From the NCBI RefSeq assembly GCF_030704535.1, contig NC_081810.1:5427501-5491500 (forward strand): a stretch of 64,000 bases of DNA, read 5' to 3'. Below, one piece after another: positions 1 through 10,722 of the stretch. The DNA comes from Vitis vinifera (taxonomy: Eukaryota; Streptophyta; Magnoliopsida; Vitales; Vitaceae). Numbering within the stretch: the first letter of the stretch is position 1; every line of letters starts with the position of its first letter. The notes beneath the pieces were generated by a model that worked only from the letters and a program-made list of their open reading frames with translations, searched no databases and had not been told where the DNA came from. The position numbers and the translations under genes were made by a program.

Positions 1-1080
1 CCCCATAAAGCAAGCCCAAAAGCCTACAGGGAGTATACAAAAGACGCCCTAGGGCACAAAAAGAAGTAGAAATACAATACCAGCCCTCACCTAGCACCTA
101 GCCAATAAAAAAAACCGAGTAAAGAGAGAGGACCTTCATTTACAACTGATTTAGACCACACCCAAAGATTACAAACAAAAGAATTTTTCAACCTATTCAT
201 CGATAGCTCCTCATTGTCAAAGGCAATCCTATTTCTTTTCTTCCACACCGTCCAAAAGATACACGAAGGGGTTGCCTTCCACACCTTTCTGCGCATCTTG
301 CCCATATTAAAGCCACTCCACCCACTAAGGGTATCTCTAACCGAATAAGGCAGGACCCAAGAAACACCAAAAAAAAGTAAATAATAATTCCCATAACACT
401 CTAGCCTTGGAGCACTGAATAAAAATATGATCAATAGATTCTTCTTCCTCACAGCAAAGAAAGCATCCGTTGGCTAAACACCGACCCCTCTTTTTGAGTT
501 GATCCAAAGTTAACACTTTACCCCAAAAAGCTTCCCAAGCAAGGAAACACACTTTAGTAGGCACACAAGAATTCCATATAATGTTGATAGGGAATTGAAC
601 ACCTCTTCTTGAATCTAAAATGCTATAAAGAGATTTAACTGAGAAAATCCCATCCTTTGTCTCTTTCCACAACAAACAATCTTCCGCAAGAGGATTAAGC
701 CTCCTCCCCCGAATTATCACAAGTAATCTCTCCACCTCCTCCACCTCCCAGTCATTAAAGGGCCTAGAGAATCTGGGACTCCAAACCCCTTCACCTCCAA
801 AATGATCCCACATCTCCTCTATCCAAGCCTCTTTATAAGATGCAAAGGCATACAAAGAGGGGAATGAATTACAGAGAGTGGAGTTCCCATACCAATTATC
901 TTTCCAAAATTTCACCCTTCTACCATTCCCCATAGAGAAGCCCACCCTGTTTTGCAAAAGAGCACCTTCCTTCCTTATATCCTTCCAAAAACCAACTCCA
1001 AAGCCCTCCCTGACCTCTTTAGAATACCACCCCCCTCTATAAGCCTCAACAAGGTGAGGCTTCAGCCTTGAGGCCAATTT
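1..1080 (-). mobile_element. 5'-truncated LINE (L1-type non-LTR retrotransposon), 3' part of ORF2, running off the left edge
   Basis: The reverse strand from about 1077 to 87 encodes the C-terminal end of a plant LINE ORF2. It starts just after the reverse transcriptase with 'GGWYSKEVREGFGVGFWKDI' and contains the zinc-binding reverse-transcriptase domain (zf-RVT): 'PTKVCFLAWEAFWGKVLTLD', then a C-x2-C cluster and a following H/C pair ('SIDHIFIQC'). A frameshift near 400-450 moves the rest ('WTVWKKRNRIAFDN') into another frame. The sequence 1-86 looks like the element's 3' untranslated region, so the poly-A end lies outside. No catalytic RT or endonuclease part is present, so the copy is dead. 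It has the same orientation as the E2 gene at 1556-2945 and appears to lie in that gene's last intron. Element class is clear from the protein; exact ends and target-site duplication are not visible. Confidence 0.85.
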
Positions 1081-1555
1081 ATAGTCTTATCTTGAGGCAA
1101 GCTCGAGGCACCAACCAAAATAGCCTTTTGAGAACCCATTTGAAATTTGCCACCATATGAAGGATTTGAGTTACCATAATACCAAGAAAATATATTTCAT
1201 GAAATTAAAAAAATAAAAAAGTATTATATCCATAATTGTGATAATATTAATCATTCCCATGTTTTAAAAATCATGACATTTCCATATGATACTTTCTGGT
1301 TCTATGGAACTTTGATTAGCGATACTTCCTATTTCCATTAAGATTTATTTGTTTATTCTTTCTCAATATTATTGATATTCGAGCTATCTGCTATTCACTA
1401 TTCACTTAAGAATAGATTTATAAACACACAACTGCAAAACAGAAGAATCTTGTTTAGTGTGGCACTTCCATGTTTGCATTCAATTACATTAATGGGCAAC
1501 GTCTCTATCATGAAAGCAAAGAAGTGAAGTGAATTTGATATGCTATATGAATTAC

Positions 1556-2945
1556 CGTATGGATTGGCATCCAGCGCTCACTTGCAAGCTCATATCCATT
1601 TGGGTCCTCACCAGGAGGATGGAGAATTGATATGCATACTCGTCCATCTGGATAAACTGTAATTCATGCAAGAACCAAGTTGATTTCAAGCCATGCTCCA
1701 ATGGTAAGAGTCAAAAATCAAACACATGCAGTTGGACAAACAACCAACCATTGGGATGCCACACTTCTGAAGTAAACTTCACTGTTGGAGGACTGTTCGG
1801 ATAATTGGGTGGAAAGCTCATGATGGCATTGAAAAATCCCCCATCACTGCAGTCATATTTCAGTGAATAATCAACACAATTGGGAAACAATCCATGCTTT
1901 ATGCCTTAATTGAAAACAAAAAATAGTGTCATTAGCCTAATTGTGTATCTAAATTGAGAGAGAAAGATACTAAACAATAAACACATATCTACAAAACCAC
2001 ATTCACACTAACAATACCTTATAGAAAGTACATATTAAGATTAGATCAAGTTGATACAACGAAAATATATTATCTAACCATCAAACAAGCATTGATGAGA
2101 ATCATGGATTTTCAAGAACCAGTGATAACCCACCCACTGGACAATGTCTCAAGAACCTTAAAATCACGAACTAGAGCTTAAATTTTGTTCAGCTACACAT
2201 ACACAGAATTGAAGTGAGATGAAGTTCCGATTCTGGAATTCAATATCATGCTTTTGTTGCAAGAGTGCTTCTTGGGAATAGGGGTGGTGTAAGGGAGTTG
2301 AATTTGATTCCAAATCCACTGGTATAAGAAGCAAGAAACCACTGGAATTTGAATTGGGGCATCCAATTCCAAGGTTCCAATTACCAAACAGAACTATGTA
2401 TTCCTAGAATCTCACAACATTTATTTTGACCCCAACCCATTTGCAACCGAAAAAGGACCTACATGAAGATCCTCTGTATTTTGAAATAAGTAGTTATGGT
2501 AAAACCCTAAAATGACCAAATTCGATCAAGAAAAGGCTGCAATTTTTAGAAATTACCAAGAATCCAATTTAACCAAAACTTTAGAAAGAAAATCAAAACT
2601 AAAAGGCACAATCTCAACCTTGATCCAATCCTTCCCAGAGTAAAACCTAAAACATAACAAAGTACACAACATTCAAAGCAAAAAAAGAGATTGGAACACG
2701 TACTACAGAGTATCGGGAGGTCCAATAATGGTGACACTCCATTCAAAGATATTGCTCTCGTCGACCAAACCGGCGGAGAAGCCATCAACGGGGTTTTTAC
2801 AAAGATCTGCAAATGAATAAAAAAAAAAGAAGTTTCGAATCCGCTCCAAAACGGTGTTCTTAACGAAGAGATTTAAAATTGGATCGTTACCTTTGAGCTG
2901 TTTTTGGAGGAGAAGGCTTGCTTGATTCGTTGAAGCTGAAGCCAT
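1556..2945 (-). CDS. UBC7: Ubiquitin-conjugating enzyme E2, UBC7/13/14 type, partial (exons 1-4; last exon beyond the left edge)
   Basis: Four coding exons were read on the minus strand: 2945-2891, 2806-2704, 1846-1749 and 1656-1556. All join in frame with GT..AG borders and give 119 residues. The product transfers ubiquitin from E1 to substrates through a catalytic cysteine, here in '[20 protein letters not shown]'. The loop after this cysteine carries the acidic insertion of the UBC7/CDC34 class, which includes ER-associated degradation E2s. Arabidopsis UBC7, UBC13 and UBC14 are the closest remembered relatives, so the symbol marks the subgroup, not proven orthology. The family is about 166 aa long; the reading stops at a phase-0 donor after '..ERWMPIHT'. 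The missing ~47 C-terminal residues are not found in 1080-1555. They should lie left of the window, with the LINE at 1-1080 inside the intron. The start is the ATG at 2945, giving '[18 protein letters not shown]'. Confidence 0.88.
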
Positions 2946-2992
2946 AAGAGATGAGAAAGCAACGAAAAGCTAATGTGAAAGCGAAGAGAGAA

Positions 2993-3004
2993 TCTTTTAT
3001 ATAA
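2993..3004 (-). promoter_or_regulatory. TATA box of the E2 gene
   Basis: On the minus strand the sequence reads CTTATATAAAAG, 48 or more bases upstream of the E2 start codon at 2945. A start of transcription about 30 bases further on would give a 5' leader of some 20-30 bases before the ATG. Position and sequence fit; no other promoter elements were identified. Confidence 0.5.
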
Positions 3005-3009
3005 GCCGA

Positions 3010-4500
3010 CAGTGCTCTGCATTTATTAGTTCGGCTCGCGCAATTCTGGAAGTTTTTCCCAACCAAAAAAAAAAAAAGGAAATTAGGGAAAAAGTTACCA
3101 TGACCCCACACTCTCAGATATGCCACGAACCTGCAACGGTGTTTGGATTTTTAGAATGATATTTCTTATTTTTAATAAAGGGTTAAATATTAACTCTTAG
3201 GCCTATCAAAATAAGTCATAAAAAAGAGAAAAAATAAATTACCTATAAAAAGTTAAAAAAACAAATATCACCTAAGAGTTGATTTTAAATCATGCAATCC
3301 TATCCCAACTCAAGTTTAAAGAAATGAGATTGGATTAAAGTTATGTTGAATACTTTGGATTAAAGATTGGGATGTTGATTGTTTATAAATTTGAATACTT
3401 GAACTCTTTAACGGTGTTGGCTTGCAGCGCCTTTGGACCTGTAATAGACCGATACGTAGAATTAAAACATCTGTAAGATTCTCTAAGCTTTTACTTACGC
3501 GTGTCGGAGAGACAGACGACCGTTTGACACTTTTATGAAAAAAGTTAAAACAAAAATGTATACATTTAATATAATATTCAAATCAAAGAAGGGAAAAAAG
3601 AGATAGAGAAGAAAAGAAAAGAAAGGACACGTGACACCAATTTCAAGGCAGGTCGTAATAATAAAAGAAAGAGTATTATGGAGAAAAGGATAAGGAAAAG
3701 ATGCCCTTTTACCTCACAGCAATCTGCTCCGGCTGTCCGACTCTGATAGGAGTCGTCTAAAGTCTAAACGTTCGAGTTTGAGTGAGCGAAGTGCGCACCC
3801 TCTTGAAGCTTCTCCATAATTCATGACACAAGTTGACTTGAAATACCTGAAAATCATTTCCTCGCAAATAGGCCTCTGGCTCCACCATTTTCCTTGCTTA
3901 TCCAAAATCTCTGAGTGAAATCAAAGCGGATTGACATATAAATTAAATTGATCTTAGACATATAAATAAATTTAAAAAATGAATCTCAAACATTAGTAAA
4001 TTTTATTTAGTATGCTGTGGGAAATGTAGGGGGTAAAAAATTGATGGTAAAAGTCACGTGGGAGTAGCCTTTTCCCCTTGGCCTTCGCTTTTTAAGATTA
4101 AAGTAATATATGTGACAACATGACACTAATCCTCATCCTGTCCATCTGTGATTTTCCTTTCTTTCGATTTAAAAAAAGGCATGTCGATCTCTCAACCTAT
4201 CCATCAACTATTTAAAAATCCTACGTAAGTTTGTCACCGCCTTTCATAAGGGAAAAGGAAAAGAAAAGAAAAGAAAAGAAAGGGCCATCATGAAAAGAAA
4301 ATAAAGGAGGTGCATTAACATACTGCACTACACTACAAGTCCGAAAAGGAGAGACCTTTACCACTGCGCATAATATGATTCACGTAATAAAGCCCAAAAC
4401 CGGCGAAACCTTAATACATTCTCTGAAAGACTCATGAAAACAAAACGGCAAAGGGATGCACACTAATACATATATAATATTTTTTTCTCCTTCTCTTCTC
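3010..4500. other. Intergenic region between the E2 and thaumatin-like genes
   Basis: No gene is supported here. The stretch is mostly AT-rich with short purine runs (AAGAA repeats near 3590-3630 and 4255-4285). A small reverse-strand open frame at 3714-3905 resembles nothing I recognise. The part next to the thaumatin-like gene (4400-4530) is presumably its 3' flank. Confidence 0.5.
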
Positions 4501-4530
4501 CGGAAGGAAGCAGGCTAGACAAACATGGCT

Positions 4531-5295
4531 TTAGTGGCAGAAGATGACCTTGAGCTCGCGCGGTGAAGAACACTCGTGCATGAGAGAGGGGCTATCGTGG
4601 GCATAGGTAAACGTGGCTGGACAAGCATGCTTGAAGAACTCCGAGAAGCTGGAAGCTCTGCATGTCTGAGGACTGTTGTAGTGGTTCCTGCAACACAGCT
4701 CATCGGTACCAAACGCCTCACACCCGCTCTTGCAGGCCACCACCTTCCCATGTTCAGGTGGGGACCACATTTGCAGCTTCCCCGGACACGTCTCCAGTAG
4801 ATTGGCCCTGCAACCCACCACTGGGCACAACCCCTTCCCTTCGTGTGGGGTCACCGTCATCGGAAGGTTGAATCCATCGACAAGGCTGACGGCGTAGGAT
4901 GAGAAGTCGTTCTGGCCGTGATGGAGGGTGAACTGGGCCAGAGTGGCGGGAGCGGCTCCACCGGAGCCGCTGCATTCGAGGCGGCCGCCGCAGTCGCCGG
5001 TGACGCAGGAGAACTTGCCGTTGATGTAGGTGCATCCGGTGCGAGCCCAGATCCGGCCGGACCAGTGGTGAGAAGGGGCGGCGAAGGAGCGGTGGGTAAG
5101 GGTGTGGAGGGCGAAGCCGCCACGCTCCAGGACGTCGTGGCCGGCGTTTGGCTGGATGGCTGGCCAGATGGTAAAGGGACAGTTGTTGACGACGGTTAAA
5201 ATGAGCCCCGGGTTCGTAGCATGGGAGAGGGTGCAGAGGAAAAGGAACACCGCAAAGAAAACAAAAGACGAGGAGATGGTGGAAGAAGAAGCCAT
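4531..5295 (-). CDS. Thaumatin-like protein (PR-5 family), single exon, altered acidic cleft
   Basis: The 254-aa product has an N-terminal signal peptide (about residues 1-26, cut near SHA/TNPG), so it should be secreted to the apoplast or vacuole. The mature part contains all 16 cysteines that form the eight disulfides of long thaumatin-like proteins. It also carries the family signature (GKFSCVTGDCGG, residues 93-104). PR-5 proteins act in defence, often binding or cleaving fungal beta-glucans through an acidic cleft, the REDDD residues. Here the usual Glu of 'PATLAEF' is Gln121, and the usual Asp of 'DFYDVSLVDG' is Ala135, while Asp140 and Asp198 remain. The cleft is therefore less acidic, and I would not assume glucanase or antifungal activity. 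The type recalls an osmotin-like subgroup (Arabidopsis At2g28790-like, from memory). The coding region is strikingly GC-rich against its AT-rich surroundings and has no intron. The start lies in a good ATGGC context. Confidence 0.93.
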   Translation of the reverse strand: MASSSTISSSFVFFAVFLFLCTLSHATNPGLILTVVNNCPFTIWPAIQPNAGHDVLERGGFALHTLTHRSFAAPSHHWSGRIWARTGCTYINGKFSCVTGDCGGRLECSGSGGAAPATLAQFTLHHGQNDFSSYAVSLVDGFNLPMTVTPHEGKGLCPVVGCRANLLETCPGKLQMWSPPEHGKVVACKSGCEAFGTDELCCRNHYNSPQTCRASSFSEFFKHACPATFTYAHDSPSLMHECSSPRELKVIFCH

Positions 5296-5334
5296 GGCTC
5301 TCAGTTGCAGAAAACGGTGAAGGGGTCACCTTGG

Positions 5335-5344
5335 CCTTTATAGG
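5335..5344 (-). promoter_or_regulatory. TATA box of the thaumatin-like gene
   Basis: The minus strand reads CCTATAAAGG about 40 bases upstream of the start codon at 5295. This is a typical plant TATA box and implies a very short 5' leader. Confidence 0.6.
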
Positions 5345-5359
5345 CGTGCCGCGTGACAG

Positions 5360-8300
5360 GGCTGGTACAATTGCAATGACTAAACTACCCTTCCCTCCAG
5401 TCCCTTTTTACCACAGTAAAGGTTAACTTTGCAGTGTAGGACTACCGTAAGTCCGTCGTTTTGTTTGCTGGAGACTGCCATAGTGCCATCAGTGCTGGCG
5501 GGGCGTGATTTCAGAGCTTTTTTTATATATAAATATATTACAATTTACAAGAAGCCATCAAATATCTTAAAATCAAATCTTTGAGTGCAGTTGTTAATTA
5601 GTAGAGATTGATTACAGCAGTAAGGGAAAATTACCGGATGGGTTGAGCTACACGTGATCATTATTGGAAAGGGACCAATCTTTTATAATTCTTGCATAGG
5701 ATTAAAAATCAAAATTGTGATTTGAATAAAACTTTTAAAATTCAAAGTATTTAAAATATTATATTTAATTTGTTAGAATATTTATGGTCCGTGGTTCCAT
5801 ATTTATTGTAATTATTAATATTCAAATTTTAAATCTAAATTTTAGGTTTAACTCTTACCATTATTTTATATAATGATAATATAATTTATTATTTAATTTT
5901 ATTATTTAAAATAAAAAATATTTTCAAAATATCATTTATTGTGTTTTTTTTCTGTATTTATTTTTATTTTTATTCTAATTTTAAATTTTATTAAGAGAAA
6001 AACAAGTTTCATAATTCTATAATAAAAATGACAATTTTTTTTCATATATACATATATATTTTAATTTTAATTTGATAAATTATGTTTTTGTATTAAATTC
6101 GACGAAGATAAAATATTTAATTTTTCATTTGGATTATCTAAAAATAATAAGAAAATGATAGAGAATATTTAATCATTTTTTATTTTTATAATAAAATAAA
6201 TTTTAAAATTTTATATGATTTTTTTTTCCTTTGCATATTATTTCTTTCTTTCTTTCTAAATTTTCATATATAATTTTTTTTTCTCAAATGGAGTGAAATA
6301 TACATTTGATATGTTGAATATTAATGATGTATAAAAAGTTATCTCCAATATTATTACTTTTATTATAAAATATAGGTACAACAAAAATATATATTATAAT
6401 TACAATATAAATATGCTTACATTACAATAAAATCCAATTAAAAAAATTGAATTTTTTTATAAAAGTGATAATTTTATATGATCATACTATATTCCATAAC
6501 ATATTTATATTATAAATTATTTTTTAAACCAAATGAAATACTAATTTTAATTCATGAGGTTCTCAAGTCTTTTTATATATATATATACAAAAATTATTAA
6601 ATAATTTCAATGCACCGCATGAATGTTATTAATATATTGATACAATGTGTTAATACTAATAGGTATGAATAAATATTTTTAGAATTATCATTTTTGTAAT
6701 AAAATATAGATATAATATAAATATATTATACTTATAATATAAATATATTATTGTTACAATATATTACAACATAATTTATTTTATTTTTATTTAATTTTTT
6801 CATGTGTTATATTATCTTATGAATAATTGTGAGTTATTTTATTTAATAGTTGTGTGTTATTTAATTAAATATTTATATATTATTTAATTGATAAGTGTTT
6901 ATGAAAAATAATTATTTATTCTATTATGATAATAAAATTTTAAGTTATATGTTTCATATATAAAAAGATATAATAATATTATGATACTGTGTTTATTTAT
7001 GAGATATTAAAAATTTTTTTTTTTACAGTTTTTAAAAAAAAATTCAAAATGAATAACAATTTTTTGGGCCTAGGAATCTACTATTAATTACTTATACCTA
7101 CCATAATATGTCAGCATCTCGTATTATTAACCATCTTAAATTTATTTATAGATAATATAAAAAATATATTTAATAATAAAATTATTATTATTATTTTGAC
7201 CATCCTAAAGAGGAATTCTCCCTTTTACAGTAACTGCAAAGAGTGAATCAGTGATGGGCAGTGTTAAGGCGTTGAGTTCGAGGTGGGATGGTCACGACAA
7301 ACACGTTGGACGAGAGTGGATAAGGAACACACTGTCCGATGCCTCTGTCCCTCTGCCATCTCTACTCACTCCCATAGGAAACTCCTGCACCTCCGTATCT
7401 GCACAGGCCTCTTTTTCGCTTTCTTACTTATTTTACCTTTCACATTTTTTATGGAAATAACGTGGCGGCATCATTCGGGTGGTTCCCCCGCCATCATACC
7501 TGTCAAATCCCACACACAGCTTCCGGCCTTCGTTCCCAAATTTCTTCATATAAAACACAAATATTTATAGGCTAAAGCGTTGGAAAGTGGAGGCCCATTC
7601 TTGTGTTCTGGGAATAGAAAGCAGCGGTAGCAGCGGCCCAGTCGCTGCTCTAGTCAAATATCTTTCACAAAAAGCCTTCAATGGGCCCAGTGATGCGCAA
7701 CTAATCTTGGGCTCCTCAAAAGTCTGGCCTCATTTTTCTCTGTTGGGACGTTGTTAGGCACTTAGGCCCAAAGGTCCAGTTCTTCAAATGATCAGTCCCG
7801 CGGCTCACAGGGCTGTATATTCTACAAACCCAAGCTCACCTCAGTTACCTCAAAACCTTGTAATTTGCAAAACATCGTCTCCAGCTAAGTGTCCTGGGCC
7901 CATGATACATACCCCACAATTCAATGATTACTATACCACCCCAGAACTGTCTGCTCTTCCTCTGAAAATATGCATGGTATCATGTGTCACAAATATAAAA
8001 AGAACTTACTCGTATCCATTTTCATTTGATTCATACAACTCGGATTTCGAATCATCTCATTTTTTAATACCGAACTAGTAGTAAACCATGCAGACATTGA
8101 GGTACATGAGTGAAACCTAGATGCATGCATAAAGGCATCTCATGAAACTTCATATCTTAATGTTATTTCATATTTTTCATAAAAAAAAAAAATTAAATAT
8201 GAGAAAATCAATGTTCAATCAAGCTAAATCAATAAAACAAAGTCAAATTCAATGAATAAAGGCCAGAGAAACCTCACCAAACTCACACCAAAAACATCTT

Positions 8301-9400
8301 ACAAGCATACCCAAAAAAAAAAAAAAAAAAAAACATGGGAGGAGGCAATTAATGTTATTAAATCAATATTTTCTGATTTAAAAAGATTATACTCGAGAGT
8401 TCTAAAAGAATAAGATGTGTTATTAAAGACACTTCAAATTCACTCAAGAGAATTGATGTTGCTAAGTTAACCTTTTCCGATTTAGAACGATACTAGAGAG
8501 TTTTAAAAGACTCGAGGTTTATTGTTAAAAACACTTTAAAATGTTTTGGAAATTCTTGCCTTTAATGCTTGAAAATTCTTCGGTACAATACTTTAATCAA
8601 TTGGGTTTCATCCTATTAATATACTCTAGAAATCTTATGCTTCCCATCATCCTAGAATATTTTATATATAAGATATATTACTCAAAAGAGTTGGTAAGAA
8701 TTACTTGGAATACTCCATATAATTGGGAGACTTCACCCATTTACGAAGATGTGTGGATGCCTCTAAGTTATCCTGAAAGTTTACTACCATAAGCTTGAGT
8801 GAGAATTAATTTGAACATGACGTACAGAAAAAGATTTCCCCCACTCTTAAATTTCATAAGACATTTATCAAATACAAGTAGTTCTATAATATTTCTCTGA
8901 CTTGGTCACAAAAGACAAAGGAAAAATTGAAGGAAATTTTGTAAGACCACGGTGGTGATCGCTAATATTCCACCATTTTCTTGGCCATGTGAAAATGACG
9001 TACAGAAAAAATATGAGATCACTGGATTTAGTTCTTTGCTAGAAAAATGTTTAAAGCATTTTGATCAAGAAGACACAAAAGACAAACATGATGTAATGCA
9101 AACAAATGAGATGCATTGGGGGTCCGGCCATCCCATGGCGTGGGCAGTGTTGAGGCACTCACAAGAAAATAATGGCAGAGTACTTAAAAATTGATCATGG
9201 ATGCAATGATAACAGAGAAGAAGTCAACCAACAATGAGGAGAAACCCAGATTCCTAATCTTATCATTCAGTAAGTAATGGCATAGGATTCCCGAGCACTT
9301 TTAACAAACATACCATAAGTTTCAAGATTAGATATGATTGCTAGACATGTACCACTTAAGAAATGCTTCTTCATGCTTGAAAGCCCCCTACCACTAAGCT
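5360..9400. other. Long AT-rich intergenic region without a supported gene
   Basis: From 5520 to 7200 the DNA is very AT-rich, with short TATA and AT runs and no coding signal. From 7200 to 9330 the composition is more balanced and holds several open frames of 60-96 codons (7251-7570, 7788-8078, 8541-8792, 8952-9194). None shows a recognisable domain, signal peptide or neighbouring splice pattern. A direct two-copy repeat lies at 8345-8555, and a 24-base poly-A run is near 8309-8332. The part next to 9445 is presumably the promoter of the CLE gene. Confidence 0.5.
8345..8555. repeat. Two-copy imperfect tandem repeat, unit about 104 bp
   Basis: The segment beginning near 8348 (AATGTTATTAAATCAATATT, then TTCTGATTTA) is repeated from about 8451 (GATGTTGCTAAGTTAACC, then TTCCGATTTA). 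Both copies continue with a 'gagagtt-taaaaga' stretch and a 'ttattaaagacact/ttgttaaaaacact' stretch. The offset between matching positions is about 104 bases. No coding meaning is apparent. Confidence 0.6.
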
Positions 9401-9444
9401 CCAACTTCTCTGTTCAATTCCGCAAGCACCGGCTTCTGTCGAAG

Positions 9445-9971
9445 ATGGGGAGAAGACAGACCCTCTTCGCTCTCCTCTTAGCATGCCTCCTGCTTGCTGC
9501 TTCTCCGCACCGTTACTCTGCTGCTACCAAGGTTCAAGGTATGAAATCAGGCAACCACGAAAACTTCTCTTCATATTAATACAATAATTCTTTTCACTGG
9601 CATAATCTCTACAACTTATTTTGTACGAAATATCACGGAAAAGAAGAGAGCTAGACACTCTAGTATTTTCTAGCAACTAGAAGTTCTGATAGATCTTACC
9701 TCTATTGCTGCCACTAGCTGGTTCCAAACCCAGAGAAGCGTCGGCATCGGCAGCTGCGGCGGCAGGATTCAGTTTTGCTACTTCGGTATGTATGAAAAGT
9801 ACTCTTTTCCAGGCCAATATTCTCTTTTAGTTACCATAAATGGCTTATACCTGAATTTTGTAGCTGATCACATTGATGAACATTAACAAGCAGGCCAAAG
9901 GGAAGAAGACTCGTAAATCTCCATCTGGACCCAACCCGGTTGGAAATCAACACCCACCGTCGAGGCCATGA
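9445..9971 (+). CDS. CLE46: CLE (CLAVATA3/ESR-related) signalling peptide precursor, CLE46-like, three exons
   Basis: Three exons join in frame: 9445-9538, 9718-9785 and 9894-9971 (stop TGA at 9969). Donors are GTATGA and GTATGT, acceptors CTAG and GCAG. The predicted precursor is 79 aa. It has an N-terminal signal peptide (leucine/alanine-rich, residues 5-20, ending near YSA), a short variable middle rich in Ala/Ser, and a basic run (KGKKTRK) before the C-terminal CLE box. The box reads RKSPSGPNPVGN, followed by QHPPSRP. CLE peptides are cut out, hydroxylated at proline and perceived by leucine-rich-repeat receptor kinases to control meristem and vascular cell fate. The core SGPNP is canonical. 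Gly replaces the usual His/Ser at position 11, and a proline-rich tail follows the box; both recall Arabidopsis CLE46. The symbol rests on that resemblance. Introns are unusual for the family but known in some members. It converges on ALB3 (end at 10723). Confidence 0.8.
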
Positions 9972-10722
9972 ATCAGTGGGGGCACTAGTTCAGCATAATT
10001 TGTAGAACGGAAGGTCACAATATTGTTTGGGATGTACAACTGATCAAGGAGGTTAGGTATATTCTTAGTTCAAAATACCGTTGTTTTGGGGTGTTGTGCA
10101 TGTACAAGGACTGAATTTTATTTGAAATTTTGAATTCCATAAAGACTTCAAGGATTAAACATTCCAGCGCAATTATCAATGTAACAGGTATCTCAGCATC
10201 TTCTGAATGTCTTGAAAGTAGTTTCAGGATAGGACAATGGAGTAAAAAAATTTCCCATTTTCAGGGAGAAACAGGGTGGCAAGCATAAAATTTTCCCATC
10301 AAGTTGTGTTGGCGAGAGAGTAATTATACATTGCGAGTGAGATGAGATACACATTTTTCATCATTTTCCATCTCCTGCTGGTTAGAGGCTGAAAGCTTTT
10401 TGGAATGTTGAAAACAATCTACGCTAACTGGCTGCAATGTCTTTCCACGTAAAACTTTCCTTATTTAATGAGTTAATACATTCAAGCTTCTATAGTTCAT
10501 ATAATTGCTGAAAAATTAGAGTAGAGGTGCAAGTCCAGAAACCATGGAAGAAGAAACCAAAACGTGGAAATCTCTGTGTTAGACAACTGATTTTCATGAT
10601 TGGGCACTGGAGTCTTAAAATGAATGAGCCAGCATAAAAATGGCCGTATATATTAACTAAAAATACAATTTGTCATATACAGCACTCACCGGAAACTACA
10701 CAAAAATAGATATACAATCTTT

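Noticed and set aside
3714-3905. 63-codon reverse-strand open frame ('GKWWSQRPICEEMIFRYF')
   Set aside because: Looks somewhat protein-like but matches nothing I know and has no splice partners; too weak to call a gene.
4754-5329. Long reverse-strand and forward-strand open frames overlapping the thaumatin-like gene
   Set aside because: They are shadow frames of a GC-rich coding region with Pro/Arg/Ser-rich, domain-free translations; the 254-aa frame has the full set of family cysteines.
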